Translations under genes and position numbers: made by a program | From: an uncultured Clostridia bacterium | GTDB taxonomy: Bacteria; Bacillota; Clostridia; Christensenellales; Borkfalkiaceae | Direction of reading: 5' to 3' | Assembly: GCA_944367565.1 (NCBI GenBank) | Contig: CALVWR010000001.1 | Coordinates: 1-64,000, forward strand | Length of the DNA: 64,000 nucleotides | The notes under the pieces: model-generated | The model's input: the letters and a program-made list of their open reading frames with translations, nothing else | The model's database searches: none | What the model was told of the DNA's origin: nothing | Part shown: positions 54,052 to 62,375 of the stretch, piece by piece | Numbering within the stretch: the stretch's first letter is position 1 | Layout: every line of letters begins with the position of its first letter

Positions 54052-54085
54052 TTTATTGTTCTCCCTGCCGCGTTTTTGCCATATT

Positions 54086-55384
54086 CTACCGTATCTCCGC
54101 CTTCACGAACGCATTGCGATACACGAATGCGGACTGATTTGTGATTTTTTTCGTCGCAATCGTCATATTCTCGATGAGAACGTTCTCGACGTTGCGTTCC
54201 TCATCCTCCCCCTTAAGCACGCCGCACCCGTTGACGGGCGTACGGCAGACGACGTTTCTCATCACGATGTTTTCGATCTTTTTTCCCACCGTAGACGCGT
54301 ATGCTTCGGTATAAATGAAACTGAACAGTCTGCCGTATGATATAAAATCCACGTCGATATTTTCCCAGCGCACGTCGCGGATCACCGCGTTGTCCGCCGC
54401 GAAAATCGCCATAACACCCTGATACAGTTCATGATATTCCTTATGTTCCAGCACGCGGATGTTCTCGAATACGATGTGTTCGTAGACGTTCTCCTCCGCG
54501 GGATCGGATTCCGGTCCCACGAGCATATTGTGCGCGCAGTCGCTCCACAGCACGCAATCGCGCATGACGATGTTTCTGCAGTCTCCCGAAACCGAGCCGA
54601 CTCTCGCCTTGATGGAAATATTGTCGTCGTAATTGCGTAAAAAACAGTTTGTGATGACGACGTTTTCTGAAGCGCAGATGTCCAACCCGTCGCTGTTGCG
54701 CGCGCTGCCCACCTGTTTCACGTTGTCGATGACCACGCCGTCATATCCGGCGACGCACAGCGTCCAGGACGGAGAATCCAGCAAAAAAACGCCTTCCACG
54801 CACAGATTCCTGCCGCGTTCCGCGCGCACGAGCATCTCCCGCGGTTTGGTATCGTCATGCTCGAAGTCACTGCCGCAGAGAACGCCGTATCCGCAGATGC
54901 GGATATCGTCTCCCCCTGCCAGAACATACCCGTTGACGTATGCACCCTCTTCGAGATAGAGCGTCTGTCCCGCTTTCAGCACAATCTTGCCCGCGTCGTG
55001 TACGCCCGCCGTATAGCGGATCACCTCTCCGCTTACCGCAAAATCGTGCTTTTCTTCGACGAACAAAAATAAATTCCGATAAATATCGTTATCGAATTCC
55101 ACGGAATATTTTCCGCCTTTTTCCAGACGGAGACAAACCGCGCCGTTTTCAAACGTAAATTCGGTTTCCGGACGTACCCGCACGCTTTTCGCTTCAAATT
55201 GCGGACGGATCACGATTTCCGCCGCACAGTCGAAATCATGGGAAAACAGACATACGCCCATTTCTTCCATGTCGAAATACCGCTCGTTTCCATAAAAATA
55301 CGCGTTCTTGACCGGCGCTGATAGAACTTTTTTCTCTTCTCCGTTCACCGTTACCGCATAGCGGTCAGAAAATAGCTTTTTCAT
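54086..55384 (-). CDS. GH28-like right-handed beta-helix hydrolase (2)
   Basis: A 432-residue beta-helix protein related to gene 1: NSDGLDI (N230-D232) and NYDDNISIK (D253, D254), then CAHNMLVG where GHG would be. The N-terminal 130 residues form a beta domain with RYTAGVHDAGKIVLKAGQTLYLE. Also leaderless. The pair looks like an old duplication with different substrate specificities. It follows GH38 by 8 nt. Confidence 0.78.
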   Translation of the reverse strand: MKKLFSDRYAVTVNGEEKKVLSAPVKNAYFYGNERYFDMEEMGVCLFSHDFDCAAEIVIRPQFEAKSVRVRPETEFTFENGAVCLRLEKGGKYSVEFDNDIYRNLFLFVEEKHDFAVSGEVIRYTAGVHDAGKIVLKAGQTLYLEEGAYVNGYVLAGGDDIRICGYGVLCGSDFEHDDTKPREMLVRAERGRNLCVEGVFLLDSPSWTLCVAGYDGVVIDNVKQVGSARNSDGLDICASENVVITNCFLRNYDDNISIKARVGSVSGDCRNIVMRDCVLWSDCAHNMLVGPESDPAEENVYEHIVFENIRVLEHKEYHELYQGVMAIFAADNAVIRDVRWENIDVDFISYGRLFSFIYTEAYASTVGKKIENIVMRNVVCRTPVNGCGVLKGEDEERNVENVLIENMTIATKKITNQSAFVYRNAFVKAEIR

Positions 55385-55392
55385 ATCCTTTT

Positions 55393-58389
55393 TTATCTTT
55401 CTATCTTCAATGTCAGAATTTCAAACGGCTTGAACGGTACGGAAAATCCTTTTCCGTCGAGTCCGATCTCCCGCTCTTCCTCTTCCAGCAGGTTGCAAAG
55501 CGTCACTCTCTTTGCGTCGAATCCCAGCTCGATGTGCGCCTCCGTGCGCCTGCCGAACGCTTCGTATGCCCGGCATATGATCGCCTCGCTCTCCTCCGCG
55601 CGCTTGACCGTTTCTATCACGACGCCTTCTTCCCTTACGCCGACGAGAGAATACCGTTCCGCCAGCGAGCCGCTTTGCTTTCCGGCTTTGAGCGCAAACA
55701 TCGGCTCGTTGAGATCGTATGCCTGTTGCACCACGCCCGCTTCGCGGTAATCGCCCGTATGCGGCATCAGCGAACAACAGAAGGTATGCCTTCCCTTGTC
55801 GGAATCTGGATTCGGGAACGTTGCGCATTTCAAAAGGGAAACCGTCATGATCCCTTCCTTGACGGAATAGCCGTATTTGCAGTCGCTCATCAGGCTGACG
55901 CCGTACCCGTACTCCGAATAATCGACGAATTTATGCGCGCATACTTCGAACTTCGCGCTGTCCCAACTCGTATTGCTGTGCGCGGTGCGGCGCGCCGCGC
56001 CGAACTGAATATCGTACGTGGCATAATCCGAACGCACGTCGACGGGAACTTCCAGCTTCAGCAGAATATGCTCTTCCCTCCAGTCGACGTCAAAATCGAT
56101 GTCGATGCGCGGCGAACGCGCATAGAGCCATGTGGTCATCCCGATCTCCGATGCCCCGAATCCGTACCGCACGCGTATGCCGCTCCGCTCGCCTTCGCAG
56201 ACCGTTTCCGCGCTCAGCACCCGATCGACCTTCCACGGCTTGTCGCGATAATAATCGCTCAACTCCCACGCGTCGTAATCGTAAGGATAATCCTCATATG
56301 CAACCAGCCCCGCCGGCGCTTTGAGCACTTCGCGCCCCGCACGCTTGTCCTTTAACGAGATTATGCGGTACGTTTCATCGAACGCGATGTCGTAATACTC
56401 GCCGGAAAGACTTCTTTTGCCGCACACGGGGGCTTGTATTGCGGCGGGCATGACCACCTTATATCCCTTAGCCGGGACATTTTCCGCATAGATCAGCCCA
56501 TCTTCCGTACGCGCGTATCCGCTGTTCGTAAAGGAATGGGGATTGAACACGACGTATCCGCCATCCGCCTTCACGGAAGAAGCGATGCTTTCCATCGCCT
56601 TTTGCACGATGTTCCCCACTTCCGCCTTGACGGCGGCATACTCGATATCGCACCGATCGTAAACTTCCTTGATGCTCGACCCCGGCAGTATATCGTGGAA
56701 CTGGTTGTGCAAAACCACCTCCCAATTGTCGTCCAACTCCGCTTTGGGATAGGGCGTTCCCTGCAAAACGCCGCCGAGAACCGACAGCCATTCCGCCTGT
56801 TGCAGAAGATATTCCGAACGGCGGTTGTTCTTCTTGTTGTTCGCCGCCGAAGTATAGGTTCCGCGGTGATATTCCAGATACAGTTCGCCCGACCAGCGCG
56901 GGAATTTTGCGTCGGCGTCCGCCTTTTCTTCAAACCGCCGTAAAAATTCCAGCGCGCCCCCGATCTCCGTCTTCGGACAGGTCGGAATCCCGTAGCGCAT
57001 CCGCCGTATGTTTTCCAGAAATTCCCGCGAAGGTCCGCCGCCGCCGTCGCCCCAGCCGTACGGCATCAGGACTTCGTCGGTCATTCCCTTCTGAGAAAAA
57101 CGCGCCACCGTCCCGGAAACCATCTTCGGCTCGGCAAAACCGACATAGGTGCAGTAATTGACCGTGGGCCCCTTCGTCTTTTCCTGCGTGGTGATAAAAT
57201 AGGTCAGAACCTCCGTTCCGTCCAGTCCTTCCCAGCGGAACGCGTCGTACGGCATACGGTTGGTGTCGTTCCAAGTGATCTTCGTCGTGACGAAATAATC
57301 CACCCCGCTCTTTTTTAAAATCTGCGGCAACGCCGCCGAATATCCGAACACGTCCGGCAGCCAAAGGATATGGTTGTCCACGCCGAACTCGTCTTTGAAA
57401 AATTTCTTCCCGACAAGGATCTGCCGGATCAGACTTTCTCCCGACGACAGATTGCAGTCGGCTTCCGTCCACATCGCGCCTTCCGCTTCCCAGCGGCCTT
57501 CCCGTACGCGTTCTTTCAGTTCCTCGTATAAATACGGGCACTCTTCCTTGAACATCCGGTAAAGTACGGGCTGCGAGGAGAAAAAGCGAAATTCCGGATA
57601 CCGCTTCATCAGCATCAGCACCGTGGCAAACGAACGCTGTACCTTCTCTCTCGTCTGCAAAAGCGTCCACTGCCATGCGATGTCGATATGCGTATGCCCC
57701 AGCATTCTCACCGTGATCGGAGAATGTCCGCCGAGCTTTTCATAATACTCTTTCTTCAGAAATTCCGACGCCGCGTCCACGCTTTTTTCATACGCCTCGG
57801 AATGAATTTCTCTGAAATCCACCAGATCGATCGCCTGATTGAGCAGTCGGAGAACGTCCGCATATTCCTTGCTTTCCGCGTCGGTATACGAAAGCGTGAT
57901 ATACGGCACTTCCAGATCGAACGCCAGACGCTCCGTCTTTTCGCAAACTTCCTGTAATTCGACGTTGAGCGTCAGCCGTGCGTCGATCTTCTGTCCGCTG
58001 TACGCATACAGCATCACGTCGCAATCCTCTTCCACATAAAGATGGGTATGATTGGTGTCCAGCCCCTGTTTCAGCCTGCCGTTCACATACGCCATCAGCT
58101 GCGGATTGACGGCGTCCCAGCCGCCGAGATTGGTGTTGATCTGCAATCGGTAAACGCCTTTCTTTTCCGGCAACGTCACGCGGAAGGCAAACCATGCGTG
58201 GCTATCCCATTTTCCGCCCCAGAAATCCTCATCGGTAAAGGGCAGAAATCCGTCCGGATCGGGAAGCTCTTCCCCCGTTTTTTTGTATTCGCACGGCAGA
58301 TATCCTATCCCCGAAACGGAAATAGCCTGCTTGACGGTATGTTCCCGGAGCAGGCTGATGTACTTTGCAAGTCTTTCCTGATAATGCAT
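55393..58389 (-). CDS. GH38 alpha-mannosidase
   Basis: A 998-residue zinc-dependent retaining alpha-mannosidase. N-terminal binding domain (1-225), catalytic domain with HTHIDIAWQW (about 232-241), nucleophile region WLPDVFGYS (D346), FHDILPGSSI zinc segment (about residue 565), and C-terminal beta domains. No signal peptide, so it is cytoplasmic and trims imported mannosides. Heads the operon of glycosidases from its own promoter. Confidence 0.95.
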   Translation of the reverse strand: MHYQERLAKYISLLREHTVKQAISVSGIGYLPCEYKKTGEELPDPDGFLPFTDEDFWGGKWDSHAWFAFRVTLPEKKGVYRLQINTNLGGWDAVNPQLMAYVNGRLKQGLDTNHTHLYVEEDCDVMLYAYSGQKIDARLTLNVELQEVCEKTERLAFDLEVPYITLSYTDAESKEYADVLRLLNQAIDLVDFREIHSEAYEKSVDAASEFLKKEYYEKLGGHSPITVRMLGHTHIDIAWQWTLLQTREKVQRSFATVLMLMKRYPEFRFFSSQPVLYRMFKEECPYLYEELKERVREGRWEAEGAMWTEADCNLSSGESLIRQILVGKKFFKDEFGVDNHILWLPDVFGYSAALPQILKKSGVDYFVTTKITWNDTNRMPYDAFRWEGLDGTEVLTYFITTQEKTKGPTVNYCTYVGFAEPKMVSGTVARFSQKGMTDEVLMPYGWGDGGGGPSREFLENIRRMRYGIPTCPKTEIGGALEFLRRFEEKADADAKFPRWSGELYLEYHRGTYTSAANNKKNNRRSEYLLQQAEWLSVLGGVLQGTPYPKAELDDNWEVVLHNQFHDILPGSSIKEVYDRCDIEYAAVKAEVGNIVQKAMESIASSVKADGGYVVFNPHSFTNSGYARTEDGLIYAENVPAKGYKVVMPAAIQAPVCGKRSLSGEYYDIAFDETYRIISLKDKRAGREVLKAPAGLVAYEDYPYDYDAWELSDYYRDKPWKVDRVLSAETVCEGERSGIRVRYGFGASEIGMTTWLYARSPRIDIDFDVDWREEHILLKLEVPVDVRSDYATYDIQFGAARRTAHSNTSWDSAKFEVCAHKFVDYSEYGYGVSLMSDCKYGYSVKEGIMTVSLLKCATFPNPDSDKGRHTFCCSLMPHTGDYREAGVVQQAYDLNEPMFALKAGKQSGSLAERYSLVGVREEGVVIETVKRAEESEAIICRAYEAFGRRTEAHIELGFDAKRVTLCNLLEEEEREIGLDGKGFSVPFKPFEILTLKIER

Positions 58390-58413
58390 AATTAAGACCC
58401 CTGTTTTTTTTTA

Positions 58414-58442
58414 ATGATAATCGATTCTTTCCGGATTGTCAA
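58414..58442 (-). promoter_or_regulatory. promoter of the GH38-GH28-GH28-GH29 operon
   Basis: TTGACA, 17-bp spacer, TATCAT on the minus strand. Confidence 0.8.
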
Positions 58443-58447
58443 TACCC

Positions 58448-58479
58448 TTTTTCGCGGTAAAAGGATTTACCGCGAAAAA
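58448..58479. promoter_or_regulatory. perfect palindrome at the GH38 promoter
   Basis: Two 14-bp arms, TTTTTCGCGGTAAA and TTTACCGCGAAAAA, around AGGA, 5 bp upstream of -35 and 15 bp after the preceding gene's stop. On the transcript of the preceding gene it lacks a 3' U-tract, so an operator is at least as likely as a terminator. Confidence 0.6.
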
Positions 58480-58494
58480 AGATACGATTTTTCT

Positions 58495-61400
58495 TTACGG
58501 AGCGGGCGTCCAGCTTTCCACCGTGCCTTCCTGCCCCTTTGCAAACATGATCGACGTATTGTCGGAATAAGCCTTGCATCTTGTAAATGTCACCGTCGCG
58601 TTTGCCGCGTCGCCGAACGCGGATACGGCGGAAATTTCGTAGACGGGTCCCAAATACGCCTGCGTGCTGATGTTGTCCGCTATATCGATATAGACGGTGA
58701 CGTCCGTAAAGGTTGCGCTCTGAATGGAACTCGCAATGCCGCCTGCGGAATAATTTCTGCCCATATCGCCCGCGTAATGCAGATTCCACGTCGAATTCAG
58801 CGTAGCGGTGACGGTGACGTTTTCCAACACGCTGTTGCCGCCGATTCCCCAGCCGAACACGCCGCCCGCGTCGCTGAGGGTCGCCGTCACGTTCAGATCG
58901 CGAATCGTTGCGCCGTTGAGACCGTAGAACAGACGGGACATCAGTCCGCCGAGGGTATGCCCGTTGCCGTCGAACACGCCGCTGAACTGCGTATTATGAT
59001 AATAAATCGTTTCGCGGAAATCCTGCGCCAGCGTGATATCCGACGTCATGAGATACCATTTTCCGTAATAATCGGGGTCGGCGTACATCGCGGCAATGCT
59101 GTCCTGATTTGTCAGGGCGGCATCGTAAACGCGCACCGTAAAGCCGAGACTCACGCCGCCGTACGTGGCGTAGATTGTCGTCTCGCCGTGCCCGACGGCG
59201 GTGATCACACCGCTTCCGCTGACCGTGGCGATCTCCTCGTCTTTGGAACTCCACTGCAGAAGCGCGCCGCTCACCGCGCTGCCGTTCAGTTCCGCCGAAG
59301 CCGTCACCGAGGCGGTTTTGTCGCCGCCCGACAGCACGAGTTCGATTTCCGTTTCGTCATCGCTGACGATCTCAAGTCCCTCTTTCACATAATAGAGCTT
59401 AAGCACCGTTTCCTCTCCGTTCAGAGGCAGAATTGCACTCATCACGTTATCCACGTATCCTTCGGAAAGAATATACCCTTGCGGGGGGTTGCTTACGGCA
59501 TAAACCGTTTCGCCCGCCGTTCCCGTCAGATTTTCCGTTTCGAAAACTTCAAAAACGCCCTGATCGTTCGCGGCGTAATGCACCACTTTATAATCCGCCG
59601 TCCATGCGATCACCGTGCCGTCGGTCGTTCCCGCCATATTCGTTTCGGTCGCGCCCGCCGCAAAATTCAGCCTTTCGTCGTTGGAATACGCTTTACAATC
59701 TTCAAAAACCGCATAGGCGAGTCCGCCGCCGTCCAGCGCGCCGAATGCCGAAACCTGATTCACCTCGATGGGTTCGTTCGTGCCGGTCACGTCGCTGTAC
59801 GCGCTGCTGATCGTGATATCGTCGGGAATAAGCGTCCTGACGACGACGTTGCGGAACGTTCCGCCGGAAATGATGTTCACGAGTCCGCCCGCCGGACGCG
59901 CCGCCCAGATAATATACGATTCTCTGTATGCGCGGGTATCGGTAAGCGTCACCGTCGCCGTCACGTTTTCCACCAGCGCGCCGTTCGACGTGGAATCCGC
60001 AAGGATCCCGCCCCAGACGCTCATCGTGCCTTCGAAATTGACGTTGCGCACAACGCCGCCCATGCCGATTGTGTGGAACAGACGCTCGCCCATTCCGCTG
60101 ACGGTATAGCCGCCGCCGTCGAATACGCCGACGAATTCCGCCATGATCTTATGAATATAATTCTGATAATCGGAAGTGATCTTCACGTTATCTTTCATCT
60201 TGTACCAGCCGCCGGCATCTTTCACCGACCAGTCGGAAGCATCGATCATATCGTTGTACATCAACGCGAAATCCGCATCGGAGCCGAGATAGCGGGTATA
60301 GACGGTCACTTCAAACACGCACGCCGAACCCATAAAGTTGGCGCGGATGTTGGTCTTGCCCCCTTTCTTGCCGACGATGTTTCCTTCTCCGTCCACCGTT
60401 GCGACGGTATCGTCGTCCGTCGTCCATTCGATCACTGCGCCGTCGATGGGCTGTCCGCCCCGCATCGCCGTCGCAAAAACCTGCGCAGCGTGATTTCCGT
60501 CGGCGGTCTGCGCGCTCAGTTCAAGCGAAGTTTCGCCGTTCGCAACCACTTCGAGATCCTCGTAAATGTAATAGCATTTCAGCACGAGACTTCCGTCCGG
60601 CGTTGCGACGCCGCTCAAAACGTTTCCGCCGTAGTCCGGCGAGAACACCACGCCGGGAATTTCGATCGCTTCCGCATGAACCGTCTGATTGTACAGTCCC
60701 TGCAGATGCTGCGTTTCCTTCACTTCAAACGCGCTTCCGTCCGCATTGGGCGCATAATGTTCCACCGTGTAATCCACATACCACGGTTCCACCATACCCG
60801 TACAACCGACAAACTGCGTCGGCTGCGCAAGCGCCGCAAACTGGATCCTCAGATCGGCAGAGTACACGCGGCAGTTTTCAAAGACGCTTCCCGCCGCGTC
60901 CGACTTGCCGAACGCGGACATCACGTCCACAGACCCGAAGCCGCCCGCCGCGTCGGTATCGATATCCTCGGGAACGATCGCGTATACCGTCACGTTCCTG
61001 AACGTTCCGCCGCTCGCAAAGTTGCAAAGTCCGCCCGTCGCGCGCTTCCACCAGTTGGTCGTATCGTTGGTCGCTTCAGTCTTGGTGAACGTGATCGTCG
61101 CCGTCACGTTTTCCACAAGTCCCGCGGTGAAGAAATCGCCGAACAGTCCTGCCCAGTATCCCGATTCGCCTTCGATGATAAGATTGCGGATCACACCGCC
61201 GTTTACGCCTTTAAATAATCTGCCGTACACGTTGCTCAGCTGATGTCCGCCGCCGTCCAGTACGCCGGTAAATTCCGGACACGTCGCCTGATAAGTGTAA
61301 CTCAAAATTCCCTCGGGATGCGCCGTATCCGTCGGATCGGGGTCGGGAAGCACGATATCGTCGGTGAGAAGATACCAACCCTCCGTCCAGTTATCCGACC

Positions 61401-62322
61401 CGTAAATCGCATAGAATTTCTCGCCGCTGCCGATAAATTGCGTATACACCGCGACTTCGCAGGAAACGCTGCCGATATCGTAACGCGCTTCGATAGTCAC
61501 TTCCCCTTCCGTATGCGCCGTTACCTTTCCGTTTTCCACCGATGCGATCGTCGGATCGGACGACGTCCATTCGATGTTTTCGGGATCTGCAATCTCCGCG
61601 CCGTCTTCATAAACCGTTGCGACGAGCTGCGTTTCGCGTGCGCTCGTTCCCTCCAGCGACAGATTCTCCTGCCGCGAAGAGATCTCAAACTGCAGATTGC
61701 GCGGTACGGTTACGGTGAAGAGAACTTCGTCCGGAGCGGAAAGAGCATCGTCCGCCTCGGGCGTATAACTCACGATGATATGCGCCGTACCGGCGGCGAC
61801 CGCCGTCACCACGCCCTCGCCGTCAACCGATACGATCGCGTCGTTATCGGAACGATAATTTAACCGTGCGTTTTCCACGACGGTGAAATTTCCCCTGTAC
61901 AGCACGGCGCGAAGCGGAAACGTATTTCCCTTTTCTACGATTTCTTCCGTTTTTCCGCCTTCAAAGCCGATCCAGTACGCGTCCACAAGCGTTATGTCCC
62001 TTTCCACGTTGATGGCACAGGACGCGCTTTTCCCTTCTACGCTCGCCGTAATCACGGCTCTTCCTTCCCGGATTGCGACGACGAGTCCGCTTTGACTTAC
62101 CGTAGCGTTTTCTTCGGAAGAAGAACTCCACGTCACCGTCTGCGTACTGTCGGTCTCCGCCGTAAGCTGCAGACTCTGCCCCTCCGTAAGCGTGCGTTCC
62201 GCCGCGCCCGGAATCGTCAGCGTGATCTCATCCTGCGGCGTTTCTTCGGTCTGCTTACAGGCAACCGCCCCCGCAGCGCATATGAGCATCAGCGCGATCA
62301 GTATATAGAGTAATTTTTTCAT
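58495..62322 (-). CDS. giant Big2/beta-helix repeat lipoprotein
   Basis: A 1275-residue surface lipoprotein: lipobox AVAC (C22), two N-terminal Big2/Ig-like domains (to about 210), then three tandem modules of about 340-380 residues. Each has an Ig-like domain (ending e.g. VYTQF/VYTRYLG/RVYDAAL), then a GLUG-like beta-solenoid with DGGGHQL / DGGGYTVSG / DGNGHTLGG, IRNL/VRNV/IRDL and GGTFRNVTV-type strands, and MucBP-like link (VEHYAP, VVHYAAN). Probably binds glycans at the cell surface; no catalytic motif seen. Confidence 0.8.
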   Translation of the reverse strand: MKKLLYILIALMLICAAGAVACKQTEETPQDEITLTIPGAAERTLTEGQSLQLTAETDSTQTVTWSSSSEENATVSQSGLVVAIREGRAVITASVEGKSASCAINVERDITLVDAYWIGFEGGKTEEIVEKGNTFPLRAVLYRGNFTVVENARLNYRSDNDAIVSVDGEGVVTAVAAGTAHIIVSYTPEADDALSAPDEVLFTVTVPRNLQFEISSRQENLSLEGTSARETQLVATVYEDGAEIADPENIEWTSSDPTIASVENGKVTAHTEGEVTIEARYDIGSVSCEVAVYTQFIGSGEKFYAIYGSDNWTEGWYLLTDDIVLPDPDPTDTAHPEGILSYTYQATCPEFTGVLDGGGHQLSNVYGRLFKGVNGGVIRNLIIEGESGYWAGLFGDFFTAGLVENVTATITFTKTEATNDTTNWWKRATGGLCNFASGGTFRNVTVYAIVPEDIDTDAAGGFGSVDVMSAFGKSDAAGSVFENCRVYSADLRIQFAALAQPTQFVGCTGMVEPWYVDYTVEHYAPNADGSAFEVKETQHLQGLYNQTVHAEAIEIPGVVFSPDYGGNVLSGVATPDGSLVLKCYYIYEDLEVVANGETSLELSAQTADGNHAAQVFATAMRGGQPIDGAVIEWTTDDDTVATVDGEGNIVGKKGGKTNIRANFMGSACVFEVTVYTRYLGSDADFALMYNDMIDASDWSVKDAGGWYKMKDNVKITSDYQNYIHKIMAEFVGVFDGGGYTVSGMGERLFHTIGMGGVVRNVNFEGTMSVWGGILADSTSNGALVENVTATVTLTDTRAYRESYIIWAARPAGGLVNIISGGTFRNVVVRTLIPDDITISSAYSDVTGTNEPIEVNQVSAFGALDGGGLAYAVFEDCKAYSNDERLNFAAGATETNMAGTTDGTVIAWTADYKVVHYAANDQGVFEVFETENLTGTAGETVYAVSNPPQGYILSEGYVDNVMSAILPLNGEETVLKLYYVKEGLEIVSDDETEIELVLSGGDKTASVTASAELNGSAVSGALLQWSSKDEEIATVSGSGVITAVGHGETTIYATYGGVSLGFTVRVYDAALTNQDSIAAMYADPDYYGKWYLMTSDITLAQDFRETIYYHNTQFSGVFDGNGHTLGGLMSRLFYGLNGATIRDLNVTATLSDAGGVFGWGIGGNSVLENVTVTATLNSTWNLHYAGDMGRNYSAGGIASSIQSATFTDVTVYIDIADNISTQAYLGPVYEISAVSAFGDAANATVTFTRCKAYSDNTSIMFAKGQEGTVESWTPAP

Positions 62323-62375
62323 CTCACCCTCTCCTTAATGTATAACCCCTTTCTCGGACTGTTTCCCGTTCGGTT

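Noticed and set aside
58414-61218. 934-codon plus-strand open frame opposite the giant lipoprotein gene
   Set aside because: It is Arg/His/Val-rich with no domain, lies wholly antisense to a clearly coding gene with repeated modules, and has no SD; a shadow of the codon bias.
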